DNA from: Linnemannia schmuckeri
Taxonomy: Eukaryota; Mortierellomycota; Mortierellomycetes; Mortierellales; Mortierellaceae
Reading direction: 5' to 3'
Length of the DNA stretch: 64,000 nt
NCBI GenBank assembly: GCA_029449235.1
Contig: JANATG010000010.1
Span: 1,488,001-1,552,000 of the forward strand
The position numbers and the translations under genes are program-made. Positions within the stretch are counted from its first letter, which is position 1, and the number at the start of each line of letters is the position of its first letter. The notes beneath the pieces were generated by a model that saw only the letters and a program-made list of their open reading frames with translations, searched no databases and was not told the DNA's origin. Of the stretch, positions 23,265 to 34,924 are shown piece after piece.

Positions 23265-24622
23265 TTAGTAACCGAAGCCAAGACCGACGCTCCTACCCTT
23301 CTTCATCTGCTGCTTGATCTTGAGTCCTTCCTTGAACTGCTTCTCCAAGTCCCGGGTCACTTGGCGTCCCACCATGCTATCAATCGCCGAATCCGTGTTG
23401 GTATGTGTTGATGAGGATGGAGCAAGCGAAGCCAATGATCCAAACAATCCACCCTTCTTGGCCGCCGGCGCAGCAGCTCCATCGGCGTTCTTCTTGGCTC
23501 CGAGAAGGCGCAAGAACTTGTCGTTTTGCTTCTCGTTACCCAGATCTGCTTGGCTCCAATCGTTCCATCTCTTCTCGACTGCTAGTACTACGGGTGCTGG
23601 TGTGGGCTCGGGTGTTGACTCCTTCGTCTCCTTCTTGTCCTTTTTCTCCTTCTCCTTCTTCTCCTTCTTTTCCTTCTTCTCAGCCTTCTCGGACTTCTCA
23701 GACTTGTCCTTGTTCTCCTTCTTCTCAGACTTGGTCTCCTCCTCCTTCTTGGTCTCCTTCTTCTCCTTCTTCTCCTTCTTCTCCTTCTTCTCCTTCTTGG
23801 TCTCCTTGTCCTCCTTGTCCTTCTTCTCCTTCTTCTCAGGCTTGTTTTCCTTGTCCTTCTTTTCAGACTTTTTCTTCTCCTTCTTCTCCTCCTTCCTCTC
23901 CTTGACCTCCTCAGTATCGACATCCATGGGCACAGCAGCGGTCTCCTCCTTTGTAGCCTTCTTCTCCTTCTTCTCCTTCTTGTCTTTTTTCTCGGACTTG
24001 TCCTTCTTCTCGGCCTTCTCCTTCTTTTCCTTCTTCTCAGACTTCTCCTTCTTCTCAGACTTCTCCTTCTTGGCCTCTTTGTCCTTCTTCTTTTCCTTCT
24101 CCTTCTTGTCGACCTTCATGACCTGAACAGGGGTATCCTCCATCTCTAATGGACATTTCCGTAAAAATAATGTAAAAAGTACAAGTCAGCGCACCGTCGA
24201 GAGTCAAGATTTGCTTTAAACGTTTTCCCATGACTTTTTTTTTTTTTGAGAGTTGGATCCACGGCAGCATCGACAAGGGCCTTGCGCTTGCATCCTGTCT
24301 TCATCCTGTAAGACACAAAGTCAACAGCAGCGCTTCTTCTCCTCCTACAAGTGCCATATTGCGTCGAGCTCGGATCGACTCTTGCTGTCAATGTCACGCG
24401 CTGTCATTCTCGGCTTTCAGAAGAAAACGTCGTTCTTCGTCTATTGAAGAGAAAAAAAGGGTCTTTCCCGTTCTCCTGTTTGCTATTATTCTCAGAGGTG
24501 TGCAACTGTCCTGCCTGTTGAAAAGTTATATTTGTTGGTTTGCTCCTGCTCCTGAAAGAATTAAAAGAAAAGGATGGTATGGCCTTACCCTCCGCAGTGC
24601 GTTTCTTCCCTGAGACAGCCAT
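23265..24622 (-). CDS. Lys/Glu-rich protein with C-terminal SMAP (small acidic protein-like) domain
   Basis: The last exon is firm: 24145-23265. It encodes about 170 residues of KKEKKEK-type repeats with two short acidic interludes (VPMDVDTEEV), then a C-terminal domain with W-x(2)-W, KFLRLLGAKK and a final VGLGFGY, which match the SMAP domain of lysine-rich nucleolar proteins. The 5' exons are tentative: 24622-24589 (MAVSGKKRTAE), 24400-24349 and 24305-24235. These keep frame throughout and give 345 residues. The intron between the second and third is only 43 bases. The last intron's donor is GTCATG, directly after a 13-base A run, which is unusual. Likely nuclear or nucleolar; precise role unknown. 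Confidence 0.75.
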
Positions 24623-24901
24623 GGTTGATGTAGTTGAGTTGGTCGAACGGGCGATGGTTATTAAGAAAAAAGGAATGAACGTTGCAACTTTGAAGCAAGG
24701 CCCAAAAAAAAAGAAAAAAGAAAATCAATCTGCCAAGCCACAAACCAAACAACATTGTCATTACAATGATGTTGAGCGCATATCAGAGGCAGCATCTGCC
24801 CAATATCCATAAAAAACAAATAGCATCCAAAGTATGGCCAAGAATGAGTATTTATTGTTCAAAAGAAAAGAGAAAGAGAGTAAAAAAGAGAAAAAGGAAA
24901 A

Positions 24902-26725
24902 CTAAAAGAGATGATCGAGGCTTGACTGGTCGGGTTCGGTGCTGGCAAGGAGGCGGTTGCGCAAAACACCGCATCGGCTCTCGAGGATTGAAAGAAACCG
25001 ATTCATCTGGTGCGCGTTCATCTGCGAGACCATATCCGAGAACTTGGTCTCATCCATGATCGCGTTGCCAGACAGCTTCTGCGCAACAGTTCCAGCGGCA
25101 ACAGGAGTAGCAGCAGCAACGACGACAGCAGGAGCAGGAACAGGGGAGGGGGCAAGGATAGAAGTGGGGGCAGCGACGACGGTGGGGATCTCCTGCTGCT
25201 GCACGGGCGCTTCCTGGACCTCCATCTCCTCCTCACTATCGCTCGAGTGGACAGAGGGCGCGGGGCAACCTTGAAGTGCCTGGGCCCTACGGGTCATCTC
25301 CTGGATCAAAGAAGCCTCAATCGACGATGACTCCTCAGTAGAGACAACACCGGAGGCAATCGAGGCACTCTTGGCCTCAGCAGCCTGGGCCTGGACCTTG
25401 GCTTGGACTTGAACGTGAACCATGGCCAATGCCTGGGCTTGAGCCTGAGCCTGCTGGGCAAGGTTGCCTCCCCAATCACGACGACGGCGCGAGATCTTGG
25501 ACTTGCGCATAGTCACAGGACGGGCACGCTTGTGCAGCTTGGCATAGAGGCCACAGGCGTTGCAGATGGGCTCGCCAGCATCGTTCTTGCGCCAGAGGGG
25601 GGTCTGCGTCTGCGAGCAGTTGGCGCACTCGATACCTTGCTTGGCGGTCATCAGGGGTGGGGTGATCTTTTGCTCCGTTGGGCGAAGAAGGGCCTCCGAG
25701 TACATCTTGGTCAAAGCAGGCAACGAGACAGCGTTACTACTGCCCGAATCAGAATCGCTCTCGGACGACGAGGAAGACTCGGCAGCCATTCCGTTGCTGT
25801 TGGTGGGACGGGCATAAGGCATGGCACCCATGCGAACATCGGCCAAAACGGTTGGCAACTTATGGCGGACATTTAGGGGGCGGTGGGCACCATACTGCTT
25901 GTAGTACAACCCACAGGCGTTGCAGAGCGAGTGCCTACGGTCGGGAGTCCTGCGCCAAAGAGGAGTCTGGGTAACATTACAGTTAAAGCAGACGAGCTTG
26001 CGCGAAGACTTGGGAGCCTTGGGTGCGTTGCTCTCCTGGCAGGACGACTCTGGGCTGGGCGATCGCTCAACATGGGCCGATGTGGTCGAAGAAGGAGATG
26101 GAGGCGCACTGATGGTATCCGAAGCTGCATCGGCCTTGTCCATATCCTCCTCCTGAGAAGCCGACTCTTCCTTCTGCATTTGAGAGAGATAGCGTGCGAG
26201 GTTCTGAGCGTCTGACTGTTGCGTCCTGACCAACTGCTCCTGCTCCTCACGTCGCTTCGCCTCTTCCAGCTGCTGTTGTTGCTGAAGCTGAGTCTGTGCT
26301 TGAGTAGCGGTCTCCAGTTGAGCCATGGCGGAAAAGTCCCATCGTTGCTGCTGGAGCTGCTGCGTGTAGGCCAGGTTCTGGGCGGCAAGGTAGGCGTGGA
26401 GAAGAGCTGCTTGACGGGCTGTTTCATTGGCTGACGATTTGGCACTGGTGGCAATGGACTGCTCTTGAAGGGCCTGCTCAAAGGGAGACGAGGAAGCCGA
26501 AGGAGCCGCAAAGTCGTTGAAGCAGTAGGCGTCCAGGTTGGGGCTGTGCTGTTCCGATGCCAAGGATTGGATGGAAAGGACGGGTGAGTTGGACCTGTCG
26601 GAGAAAGAAGAGTAGTCGAGGACATCCTCGGCGGAGAGCAGGGAGGAGTGGTTGTTAACCCAGGCGTCGGTTGCGTCGTTGACCTGGCCAGAGGAGGCCG
26701 AGGCGGGGGAGTGAGCGGCAAACAT
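24902..26725 (-). CDS. Two-finger GATA transcription factor
   Basis: Single exon, 607 residues. Finger 1 is C246-x2-C249-x18-C268-x2-C271 (CFNC...TPLWRR...CNACG) followed by HRPLNVRHK. Finger 2 is C367-x2-C370-x17-C388-x2-C391 (CANC...TPLWRK...CNACGLYAKLHKRARP) followed by a basic KSKISRRRR. Both keep the LW of DNA-contacting GATA fingers. The N-terminus is Gln/Ala/Ser-rich with a Gln/Glu coil (TQLQQQQQLEEAKRREEQEQ). The linker is Ser/Asp-rich. After finger 2 come long Ala/Gln/Val stretches, likely activation or partner surfaces. GATA factors in fungi control nitrogen, iron, light and developmental genes. The Cys-rich patch between fingers typical of siderophore repressors is missing, so a nitrogen or developmental role is more likely, but this is unproven. 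Confidence 0.9.
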   Translation of the reverse strand: MFAAHSPASASSGQVNDATDAWVNNHSSLLSAEDVLDYSSFSDRSNSPVLSIQSLASEQHSPNLDAYCFNDFAAPSASSSPFEQALQEQSIATSAKSSANETARQAALLHAYLAAQNLAYTQQLQQQRWDFSAMAQLETATQAQTQLQQQQQLEEAKRREEQEQLVRTQQSDAQNLARYLSQMQKEESASQEEDMDKADAASDTISAPPSPSSTTSAHVERSPSPESSCQESNAPKAPKSSRKLVCFNCNVTQTPLWRRTPDRRHSLCNACGLYYKQYGAHRPLNVRHKLPTVLADVRMGAMPYARPTNSNGMAAESSSSSESDSDSGSSNAVSLPALTKMYSEALLRPTEQKITPPLMTAKQGIECANCSQTQTPLWRKNDAGEPICNACGLYAKLHKRARPVTMRKSKISRRRRDWGGNLAQQAQAQAQALAMVHVQVQAKVQAQAAEAKSASIASGVVSTEESSSIEASLIQEMTRRAQALQGCPAPSVHSSDSEEEMEVQEAPVQQQEIPTVVAAPTSILAPSPVPAPAVVVAAATPVAAGTVAQKLSGNAIMDETKFSDMVSQMNAHQMNRFLSILESRCGVLRNRLLASTEPDQSSLDHLF

Positions 26726-27715
26726 GTGGAAAAAAAGTAACGTGATCTCTTGGATGACGAAGTAGGAAAAAATTGATATTAAGGGTGTTTTTCACACTCG
26801 ACTCGGGAGAGCAAAGGACAAAAAAAAGGGAGAAGGGATATGATAATGAGATTGGGTCGGTTGGGAAAGTGGAGCGAGAAGCGTCGTATGTGTTAGTTGA
26901 AACGCTGTTTATAGTAGGATGAAAGAGGGGCAGACGAAAATTGGTGTGTTGGTATGTTGGTTGTTGTAGGGTGGATATTGTTGCGGGTTCGTATATGTAA
27001 AAAAAAAAAAAAAAGTAGTTTAAAGGGTGTTTTCTGCTGTGTACTCAGCGCTGGATCAGTCGACCTCGCGGCCAACGTGGCCACCCGAGGTAAGGTAGAA
27101 GTATGCCATTGTGAATAAAAATAAAAAAAATAAAAAAAAAAGAGAAGGAAAAGGGATCAACTAGAGTGCCTGTCGGTTAGGGTCTAGTGAAAGGAGGTGG
27201 TTGTTGATTGCTGTTATGAATAATAAAAAAAAAAGTGAAAGAGGAGAGTTGTGAACAAAGAGTGTTATATATCGAGCTGGTTGAAGAGAGGTGTCCTCTG
27301 GTGCGCAGTGGTAGTTGTTGTTTCCCCTGGCGGTCTTTCTGTCAATAGAAATCCAAGAGGGAGAAGAAGGGTAGGTGGTGTGCACCAATGGGATAATCCT
27401 GGTGGGGAGGATGGGGGACGAGGAAAGGATGAAGAGAAGAAAGAGAAAGAAAAAAAGAGACAAATCGAGTCAGGTTTGACAAAAGGGAAAAATGGCGTAA
27501 ATGGGGACAACGTACAGCCCTTCCGTTGCTTTTACGAAATACGTACATATCGATTCACAGTCTCTCTCGCTCGACTCGCACTACACGCTGGGCCCACATG
27601 TCAACTCTCATTCCCTTGCGATTTCGATTTTCCTATTACTTTTCCTTATCAAGGTTCGGCCAGAAAAAGAGGCGAAAAAAAAAGGGCAGAAAAGAATTTT
27701 ATTTCCCTCTTCTGC
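26726..27715. other. Promoter region of the GATA factor gene and 3' flank of the DUF1308 gene
   Basis: About 990 bases with several A/T homopolymers (A14 near 27001; A-rich 27117-27142) and GA-rich DNA at 27410-27470. The open frames here are low-complexity and overlap on both strands. No gene is supported. Confidence 0.45.
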
Positions 27716-29842
27716 TCAACTGGTCGATTGGTGCGGGTCCCGGACAAGTTTGGCCTCTGCTAACGATCGAGCCCCGTGGAACCACACACTCATCTCGCTC
27801 GGCACCTGCCCAGTCCTAGTCACCGTCCGGTGTCCCAACGCATTGGCCGTCAAAATCGTTGATCGGGCATTCGACGCTGTCAAGAAGATCTTGAAGTGCA
27901 GCTCATTCATATTGATATCCTTTCGCTTCATTCCAGGTGTTGGAGATGCGGGCATGGTTGACGGTGCTGACAGTGACCAAGACGGGCTGCCAGGGTGAGA
28001 TGACCCTTTCTCTTCCTCGGCATCTGCCTCGGCCTCCTCTGTCGTTGTTGTTGATGCTGATGATATTGCTGTTGCCTCCGAAATCTTGATGGACTCAGTG
28101 TTCGCCTGGTCAAGAATATCCTCAATAACCTCCACCCGAGGTGGTCCGCTGGCAAATACACCATACTGCTGTGCCCAATCCGATCCTCGGATCCATCTCT
28201 CTCGAATCCCGATCTCATCCTCCTCACTCTCAATCTCTCCGTCCTCTCCCGGCACTGCCGTTGTTGTTGCTGAAGTCCTAGACTCTAACCGTGTGGCCTC
28301 ACGAGGGTCATGAATCATCACACGACCTCGCCACTTTTCCTCCGATCCGCCAATAACGCTCAGAATAGCCTTGAAACGCGTGGCGGCTGTCCGGGTCATC
28401 ACCAGCCTCTCCCGTCCCTCAAAGATCTTGGCCAACAGAGGCAATAATGGCTGGTCGTGTTCCTGCTGCGCCTGGAGGACGAGTGGCGGAGATGTAAAAA
28501 GAGTAGGGTCCGGTCGAATCGTATGGCACAGAAAACTACTGAGGGCCATCAGGGTGGTGATGTCGAGGTGCAACGTCTTTGAAAAGAGAACCATATCATC
28601 GACAGACTGTGGGATCGAAAAGGGCGCGAATGCCTCGTCCATGGGTGTTGTTGATGCCAAGGTTGTTGTCGCCTCTGAATCAACTGGTCCAAAGTGGACA
28701 TTGACAGGGAACACCTCTATAGTCCCGTCCTCGATCGATTGTGCGACACTGCCTATGCGGACCGATTTTTGAATCATCTCCTCTAATGGGATCGATTCTT
28801 CTGGAAGGATTCCCGCAAATTGAAGAGTCACTTGGGGGCGGTGCGTGTAATGGAGCCGATTTTGGTCCGCCGCAAGCACCAGACTGCGGGTCAACAAAAC
28901 CATGTCGGCATGAGTGTCCTTGCTCACACGGATAGGTTTGACCATACGCCTAACGTTGTTGCTCCGTGTGGTCAATTTATGATCCCCGTCGTCCTCAGTC
29001 TCATCGTCTTCGTCCTGACTCTCCTCATCCTCACTGCTCTCCGTCTGTTCTTCTTCCTCATCATCACTATCATCCTCCATGCCAGCGTACTCGTGCACAA
29101 GGGTTTTGACACTGCCAGCATTGATCCTAAGCCAGCTCTTGCCATGGTCCGCCACCAAATCGATCTTGACTTGAAAAGCCAACTCGTTCGAAAGACCTGT
29201 CGACAGTGGCTCCGAGGTCGAGAGTTTCATGATATTTGGTCCTTGTTTTCTTTGTGATGCCTTGGAAGATGACTGTCCCTGAAACCGATGCTGTTTACCC
29301 TGTGGTGTCGTTGATGTTGTTATTGGAAGAGCCCTGAACTTTTCCGATGGTTCGATGATGGTATATGGGTCCAGCACGTACTTGAACGTCTTGTTGACCG
29401 CGACGGGGTTCCTGCTGTTGACCAATGCCGCCACAAGTGATTTGAGATAGGGAACGTTTGACGCGCCCATCTGTGCTGGCTTGATCTCTTCCGCAGGAGT
29501 CGACGCCACCTATTTAATTAGATATGAGTAGAGGTGTGATTAATATGTGAGTGTAAAATAAGTAGACGCGTGGGGAAAGAAGATATTCTTGTCTATTGAC
29601 TGGGGTGATGCCGTGTGTTCAGGTTGTGCAGACAGTCATTGTTGTTCACTTCCCAAAGGAGCATGGTCATGTGTTTCCTCATTTACCTTTATGAGGAACT
29701 TTTGTTCAGCGAGCAGGACGGAAGTCATTGCCTGCAATCCGTCGACATCGAGCGTTGGGTTTTGTTGTTTCCATTGGTCGAGACTGGCTGCGATGTCGTT
29801 GCATTCCTGGAGCAGTGATTGTGCTCGTTGCAAGAGTTCCAT
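27716..29842 (-). CDS. DUF1308 / C7orf25 (UPF0415)-like protein
   Basis: Two exons, 29842-29687 and 29509-27716, 649 residues, phase 0 at the junction. Exon 1 encodes a helical N-terminus ending LLAEQKFLIK, which matches the start of the animal C7orf25 family (AEL-KFL-KV). Exon 2 has NVPYLKSLVAAL, the conserved core KIDLVADHGKSWLRINAGS and, after a long acidic insert (DDSDDEEEEQTESSEDEE), a domain with PQVTLQFAGI. The latter half has PINc-like spacing of hydrophobic strands, but I cannot confirm catalytic acids. Function in any organism is poorly known. The Ser/acidic inserts make it longer than the human protein (~420 residues). Confidence 0.78.
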
Positions 29843-30233
29843 GGTCACTCGAATTCAGGGGATGTGTGTGTAAAAGGAAAAAAGGAGAGAAAAAAAAATA
29901 AAAGAAAAAAAGGGTGGTGGACCGTGGGCATGATTCGTCAGTGCTATCAGCGGTGGAACAACAAAGAAGTGATTTGCGACGCAGCCAACCTTGTCTCACA
30001 AAAAAGTAGCGCGCGGAATGTATCTGACATCTTTTTTCAGTAGTTTTTTTATTCTTTTCTTTTTTTTTTAACTTCATTTCATGTCTTCTCTTCAAGGGGC
30101 GGCAGAGATAAATAAAGACATGCAATGGAAAACAAGAATTAAAAAGGCATAAAAACAGGTGAGGTGGCTCAGGAGAAAGGGATATCATGATCCTCATCTC
30201 ACTCTTCTCTCTATCCTTTCATAATCTCATTTT
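29843..30233. other. Short spacer between tandem minus-strand genes
   Basis: 391 bases between the start of the DUF1308 gene and the stop of the methyltransferase gene. It holds A- and T-rich runs (near 29880-29910 and 30045-30070) and no supported gene. Confidence 0.45.
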
Positions 30234-31964
30234 TTACTGAGCTGGTGACAATGGTTTCCTGCCATACACTGCATAGACAACCTGGTGCGAGCGATACTCC
30301 TTCGTCTCCTTATACATCGCCTGCACAACCTCTTGCACCACCGTCTCGCTGCAGCCCGCTGCCTTGGCCAAATGGGGGCGAACTGTCTCAAGAATCGCAA
30401 ACATGTTCATCTGCCACAACTGGCCCACCTTTCCACCCCAGTCGCCAACAGGGACACAGTACTCCTTCACATGCACATCTGTGAATCCTGCAGCAACCAT
30501 CAGTCTATCCAACGAACGGACAATCGACGGGTCCACGCTCCGAGTCGCCATCGACATGCGCAGGTGCTCAAAGACAACGTTCGTCTGAGGTCCTGCATTC
30601 TGGATCGTAACGTCCGATTCAACGCACTCATAGTATCCACCGGGCTTGAGAATGCGGAAGGCCTCCTTCATGGCCTGCTGCCAGTTCTCAAACGTCAGGC
30701 CGCAGGTGACATTACGCTGGTAGACCACGTCAAAGGTATCATCAGGCTGAGAGACACCCTTGAGAAAATCCTCGTTGTAAAAGTTGCAATTACGTGGAAA
30801 GATCGCGGTAGGATAGACGGCAGAGATGTCCACTCCAACAAAGTTGATCGTTGACATTTCAGTGGCCATGTCCTATTAAAGATTAATAACATTCAGGGAA
30901 TAGATAAGGAAAGGATGATGAGGTTAGCAACTATGTGTGTGCGTAGGATATTGCACATGTCATAGACGAGAACTGCCGCTCTCTTTTCTCTTTCTTCCTC
31001 TTTGCACGTTATGTTGTCATGGCAGACGAAAGGGAAAAATACAAAAAAAACCACTGTCTCAAGATGAGCCCTCTCCAGTCTTCACAGCGTGTAAAGTTGG
31101 GTCACTGAATTTTGCAAAATGGCGCGTGCAGAACATGTTCCCTCCTTCACATTCTCCCTCCATTTCGCATGAGACAGAGTGAAGAAGAAAAAAAAGGCAA
31201 AAAATGGAAATGCCTACCCGCATCATTGTCAGAGAGCAGATGTTTATCGCTCGGACCAAAACACAATTAGGTATTAGGGAAAGACGAGAAAGCCATGTTC
31301 ACTTGTTCATTTTAAAATGAAATGCAACCGTGCATGCCACGGCGTTGCACGCGCAAACCGAGTGAATGAAAGGAAAGTGAGGGAAAGGGGAAAGTGGCGT
31401 GAGCCATACAACAGCAAAAAACTAGGGTCCAAAGGAATAGCGTGAGTGTGAGTCGGATAAGATGAATGAGCTGGAAGGAAGGAGGCTAAGAGGAATGTAT
31501 TGCATTTCGCTCGTGTTTTGGCATTGAATAAACGCCTCAAATTAGGGTTGTATTGGTGTTTGGGGGTACGAGTGCGTGCGTGCTTTGACTGTTAGGTATT
31601 AAGCGTGTGTGTTGTTGACATGCGGCTTAGTAACCGCATATTTTCATACGCCAAGCGGGCGGTGCCCAAAATGACGAGGGCCAAAACATGGTCAAGAAGA
31701 AATGCTGGTTGGTTTGGATTATGGTCGCAATGTCGTGATGTTAACGCATGACAGTAAAGAGGAGAGAAGGTCGACATGCCCTAAACAGGGTCCTTTCTCC
31801 GACTATTATCACCTCTGCCCGAGCACACTGACAAGAGGCAACAAGCCATGCTTTGGTTTTTTTTGTGGTATAATCACACCGCCTCCCTACCCCAAAAGCT
31901 GAAGGGCAGCCGGAGGCCGAATGGCAACAAGCCCTTTGCACATGTTCACGCATGTTGTTTTCTG

Positions 31965-31996
<32 letters not shown>

Positions 31997-34522
31997 GCAC
32001 GGCCCACCTCTCTTCCACACTCAAACCCCACTCGCCCATCCGCCACATTACATCAAAATGCCGCTTCGTGTTGCTGTCTACCTCGTGTCCACACCTGGCC
32101 CAAGTGTACCAACAGAAAACAAAAATGGTCACTCAGTCAACAAAGCCCTGTTCTGTCCATCATGTAATAAAAGCACGATGTCCTTCCACTTTCTCGCCTC
32201 AAGCAGTCCGTTCAATGCCGCGTTAGTTTAGACGGAAACGTACCATTGTCCAAGTAGCGGGTCCACATCCAAACTCCATGACACGTCCGTTTGGGGGGAT
32301 GGGAACGTGAATGTTCTTCTCTAGAGCTGCCTTGAATATGTAATGCTGCGTGTGGAGTCTACATAAGTGAGCAGAGAAAGAGCGAGAGGCATGTGGTGAG
32401 TTGCATTGCGTTTTTTCTACTTTGCGATCGAAAGTGGTCCATTGTTGGTGCAACGAAGCATGAGACTACATGACCAAGCATGAAGCACACAATGGAGTAG
32501 TCGTCGATTCTATCTATTTTCCACAATTTTACTTGCGTGGATGTATATGCGTATGTATGTGTGTGCGAAAAATGTTTGCTGTTGGCTGGTGTTATTTGTC
32601 ACTCTCACGCTACAAATTGCCGGCCCAATGTAAAATAAAAAAAGAAAAATACTCTCATATACCATTTCTCTCCCTGACCTTGTTTCCTTTTTCGCTCCAT
32701 TTGTGAACAGGATTCTTGCCCTGGCACCAAACCATAATCTGTTTACTCCACCAAGTCGTGGGTGCAAGAAAGTGGGGTGTTACGAAAACAAGGGCACAAA
32801 CCAACATCCTGTACGGTGAACGAATAGAAAATAAAGAAAAGAAAAGCATTGTGTAGTACCAGCCGACGCTATTTCATTGACCACTGCCCCAAAAAAAACA
32901 CTCTTGTTTCCATCGCCATCGATTAATCGCGGTTTTTACTTTTGTATCCATGAAAACGAATTAGCAACAATGTCCTGCTCTATCCCGCATCCGTGTGAAT
33001 GTGCATGCTTGTGTGTTTTCTATAGTAAAACGAAGGCCATCCCGTTGGACATCCAACAGACCATAAAGCATGTCCAAAGTAGTTCTGAGAGACCCTTCTT
33101 AATTTGCAAGCAAATGAACGAACATATAGCCGCACGCCTTGGCTTCCTCTTTGCAATGTTGTATGTGTATTGATATAACCATTTGATAACACAATAAAAA
33201 GGCACACCATTCAATGTCAACCCCATGAACGCAAACAAAGAAACAAAGGCAGTAAGCCCAAAGAATGCATGCCCATTTCTTTTTTTTTTTTTTTGCTCGT
33301 GCACGATTGAGTCGAGCATAGCACAAACTCAATAGAAAAATAGGGGCACAAAATAATGCATTGCATGAGATGTGTGTGTTGTGGGTCTCATCCTTTCGGC
33401 CCTGCTCCGTTTCTCCCGCCCTTGTGCATGCTTTGACCACCCACCTATTGTATCGACCCTGTCAATTACATATTCTCTTGCTCATCCCACTTCTCGCCCC
33501 AATGCAATTGAGAATGTCACAGCCTACTCGACGGTCACTGTGATATGGACACGCAATACACATCAACACGCGAAGCGAAACCCAACAACGGACACACCCG
33601 ATCAAGAAGGAAAACAAAACCTGGGATGATCGAATTTCTACCATGACGATTTTTTCCCCTCTTTCCTCTCACTCCCAACAAACAAAACACCTCTGGTCCG
33701 AGTCCGGGAACGGGAGAAAAAATTGTCAAGAAGCAGGGGTGGGTGGATGAAGTCAGATGGAAGGAAAGGAAAGATGCCGGGAATTGAACGCGTTGTTTCA
33801 TTTGTTCTCGTTGGTGTCCCATCAATCGAGCTGGAGAAGTGGGAGGGAGTCAAGGAGCAAAAGGAGGCAAGGAGAGGAGGTGCAAGGGGAAGGAGTTGGG
33901 TTGAGGGGAGGGGGAAGGGGGAGACATTGGCCGCGTGGTATAGAGGAGGAGGAAGAAGAAGAGGAAGCAGACGGGTTGATGGAGAAGGGGTTTGTTGTCG
34001 TTGTTGTTGTTGTTGTTGTTGTTGTCGTTGTTGTTTGTTGTTTGTTTGTTTGGTATGTACCTGTCTACTTCTTCAGAGTCGTTGGGGAGCATATACAGAC
34101 TGGAGGTCTTGTGGTATCGACGTCCGTGGTAGTAGTTGTATTCATCGTCGCCGCTGACTTCTTCCTCAGCGTGGGGCGGCAAATGTTGAGCGCTGCTGTG
34201 AATGCTGTTGTGGGAGGATGAACCTCTGCTTGAGGTTGATTCGGCTGTCCTGTTGGATGAGCGTCTTCTGTTCAAGGCTGTTTGTTGGATTGAAGAGGGT
34301 GTTTTTAGGGGTTATAGAAAGGGAGTGAGTAAAAACTGGGTTCGAATGGCTTCCTTCTGTTGGATCGTGGCGATAGAATAGAAAGAAGAAAAATAAAAAT
34401 AACGAGACCCCAGGGGTGGTGTTGAAGATCATACCGGACTGATTCGAGGCGTGAGATGTATGGTGAGGACCAGAGGACGAGTCTCTGCCTGCTGTGCGAG
34501 AGGACGACTGAGTGGTTCCCAT
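30234..34522 (-). CDS. SAM-dependent methyltransferase (class I) with long introns
   Basis: Four exons: 34522-34435, 34277-34061, 32358-32244 and 30872-30234; 352 residues, with phases agreeing. The N-terminus is Ser/Thr/His-rich (MGTTQSSSRT; NRRRSSNRTAESTSS), then YHGRRYHKTSSLYMLPNDSE, EEVDR-LHTQHYIFK and motif I VMEFGCGPATWTM. Exon 4 begins DMATEMSTINFVGVDIS (motif II) and has PDDTFDVVYQRN (motif IV-like) and ILKPGGYYECVE (post-IV). This RRYH...LPND...DRLH-QHY architecture is common in early-diverging fungal methyltransferases of unknown substrate. The first base of the GxGxG loop region stays in exon 3 while the rest of the fold is in exon 4, 1371 bases away; intron 2 is 1702 bases. A T30 run (31966-31995) lies in the last intron. 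Confidence 0.85.
31966..31995. repeat. T30 homopolymer inside a methyltransferase intron
   Basis: Thirty T in a row on the + strand (A on the transcribed message). It lies in the 1371-base last intron of the methyltransferase gene. Confidence 0.95.
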
Positions 34523-34924
34523 AGCAAACTTGTTTTTGAATGATAAGAAAGTGAGTACGTGAGGTTGGGGCAGGTGAGTGAAAAGTGCGAAAAACGAATG
34601 AAAAGGGAAGAGAAAAGATGGGTACAAAAACACTACAAGAAATACAAACGCAATAAAAACTGAAGGAGTAACAATGAGTGCAACAGTGTATAAGTGTAAA
34701 GTAGGAAGATGAAGAAGAGAGAGAGATGAGGAGGAGTTGGAGGAGGAGCGCAAAAAAGGGGGGGTAGTGAGTGTCGGAGTAAACAAGAGAGAGAGAGAGA
34801 TGCGATGAGAATGCGAATGAACAAAAAGACAAAAAACACAAGGAGTCAGAGATGAGTGAGAGAGTGTTGTGAAGGTGGAGTGTATGTGGGTTGGGTGGTG
34901 TGGGGGGCGGTGGAAGTGGGAGGA

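Noticed and set aside
23314..24126. 270-codon + frame rich in Phe and Ser opposite the Lys/Glu-rich gene
   Set aside because: It is the reverse of AAG/GAG repeats; the minus-strand frame has the SMAP domain and proper exon structure.
24902..26725. Siderophore-repressor (SRE/URBS1) identity for the GATA factor
   Set aside because: Those proteins have a conserved Cys-rich patch between two x17 fingers; here the linker has none and finger 1 is x18.
33757..34221. 154-codon + frame with a poly-Val segment
   Set aside because: The Val run is the reverse of Asn repeats in an intron-side minus-strand frame, and the interval overlaps a methyltransferase exon and intron. No conserved sequence.
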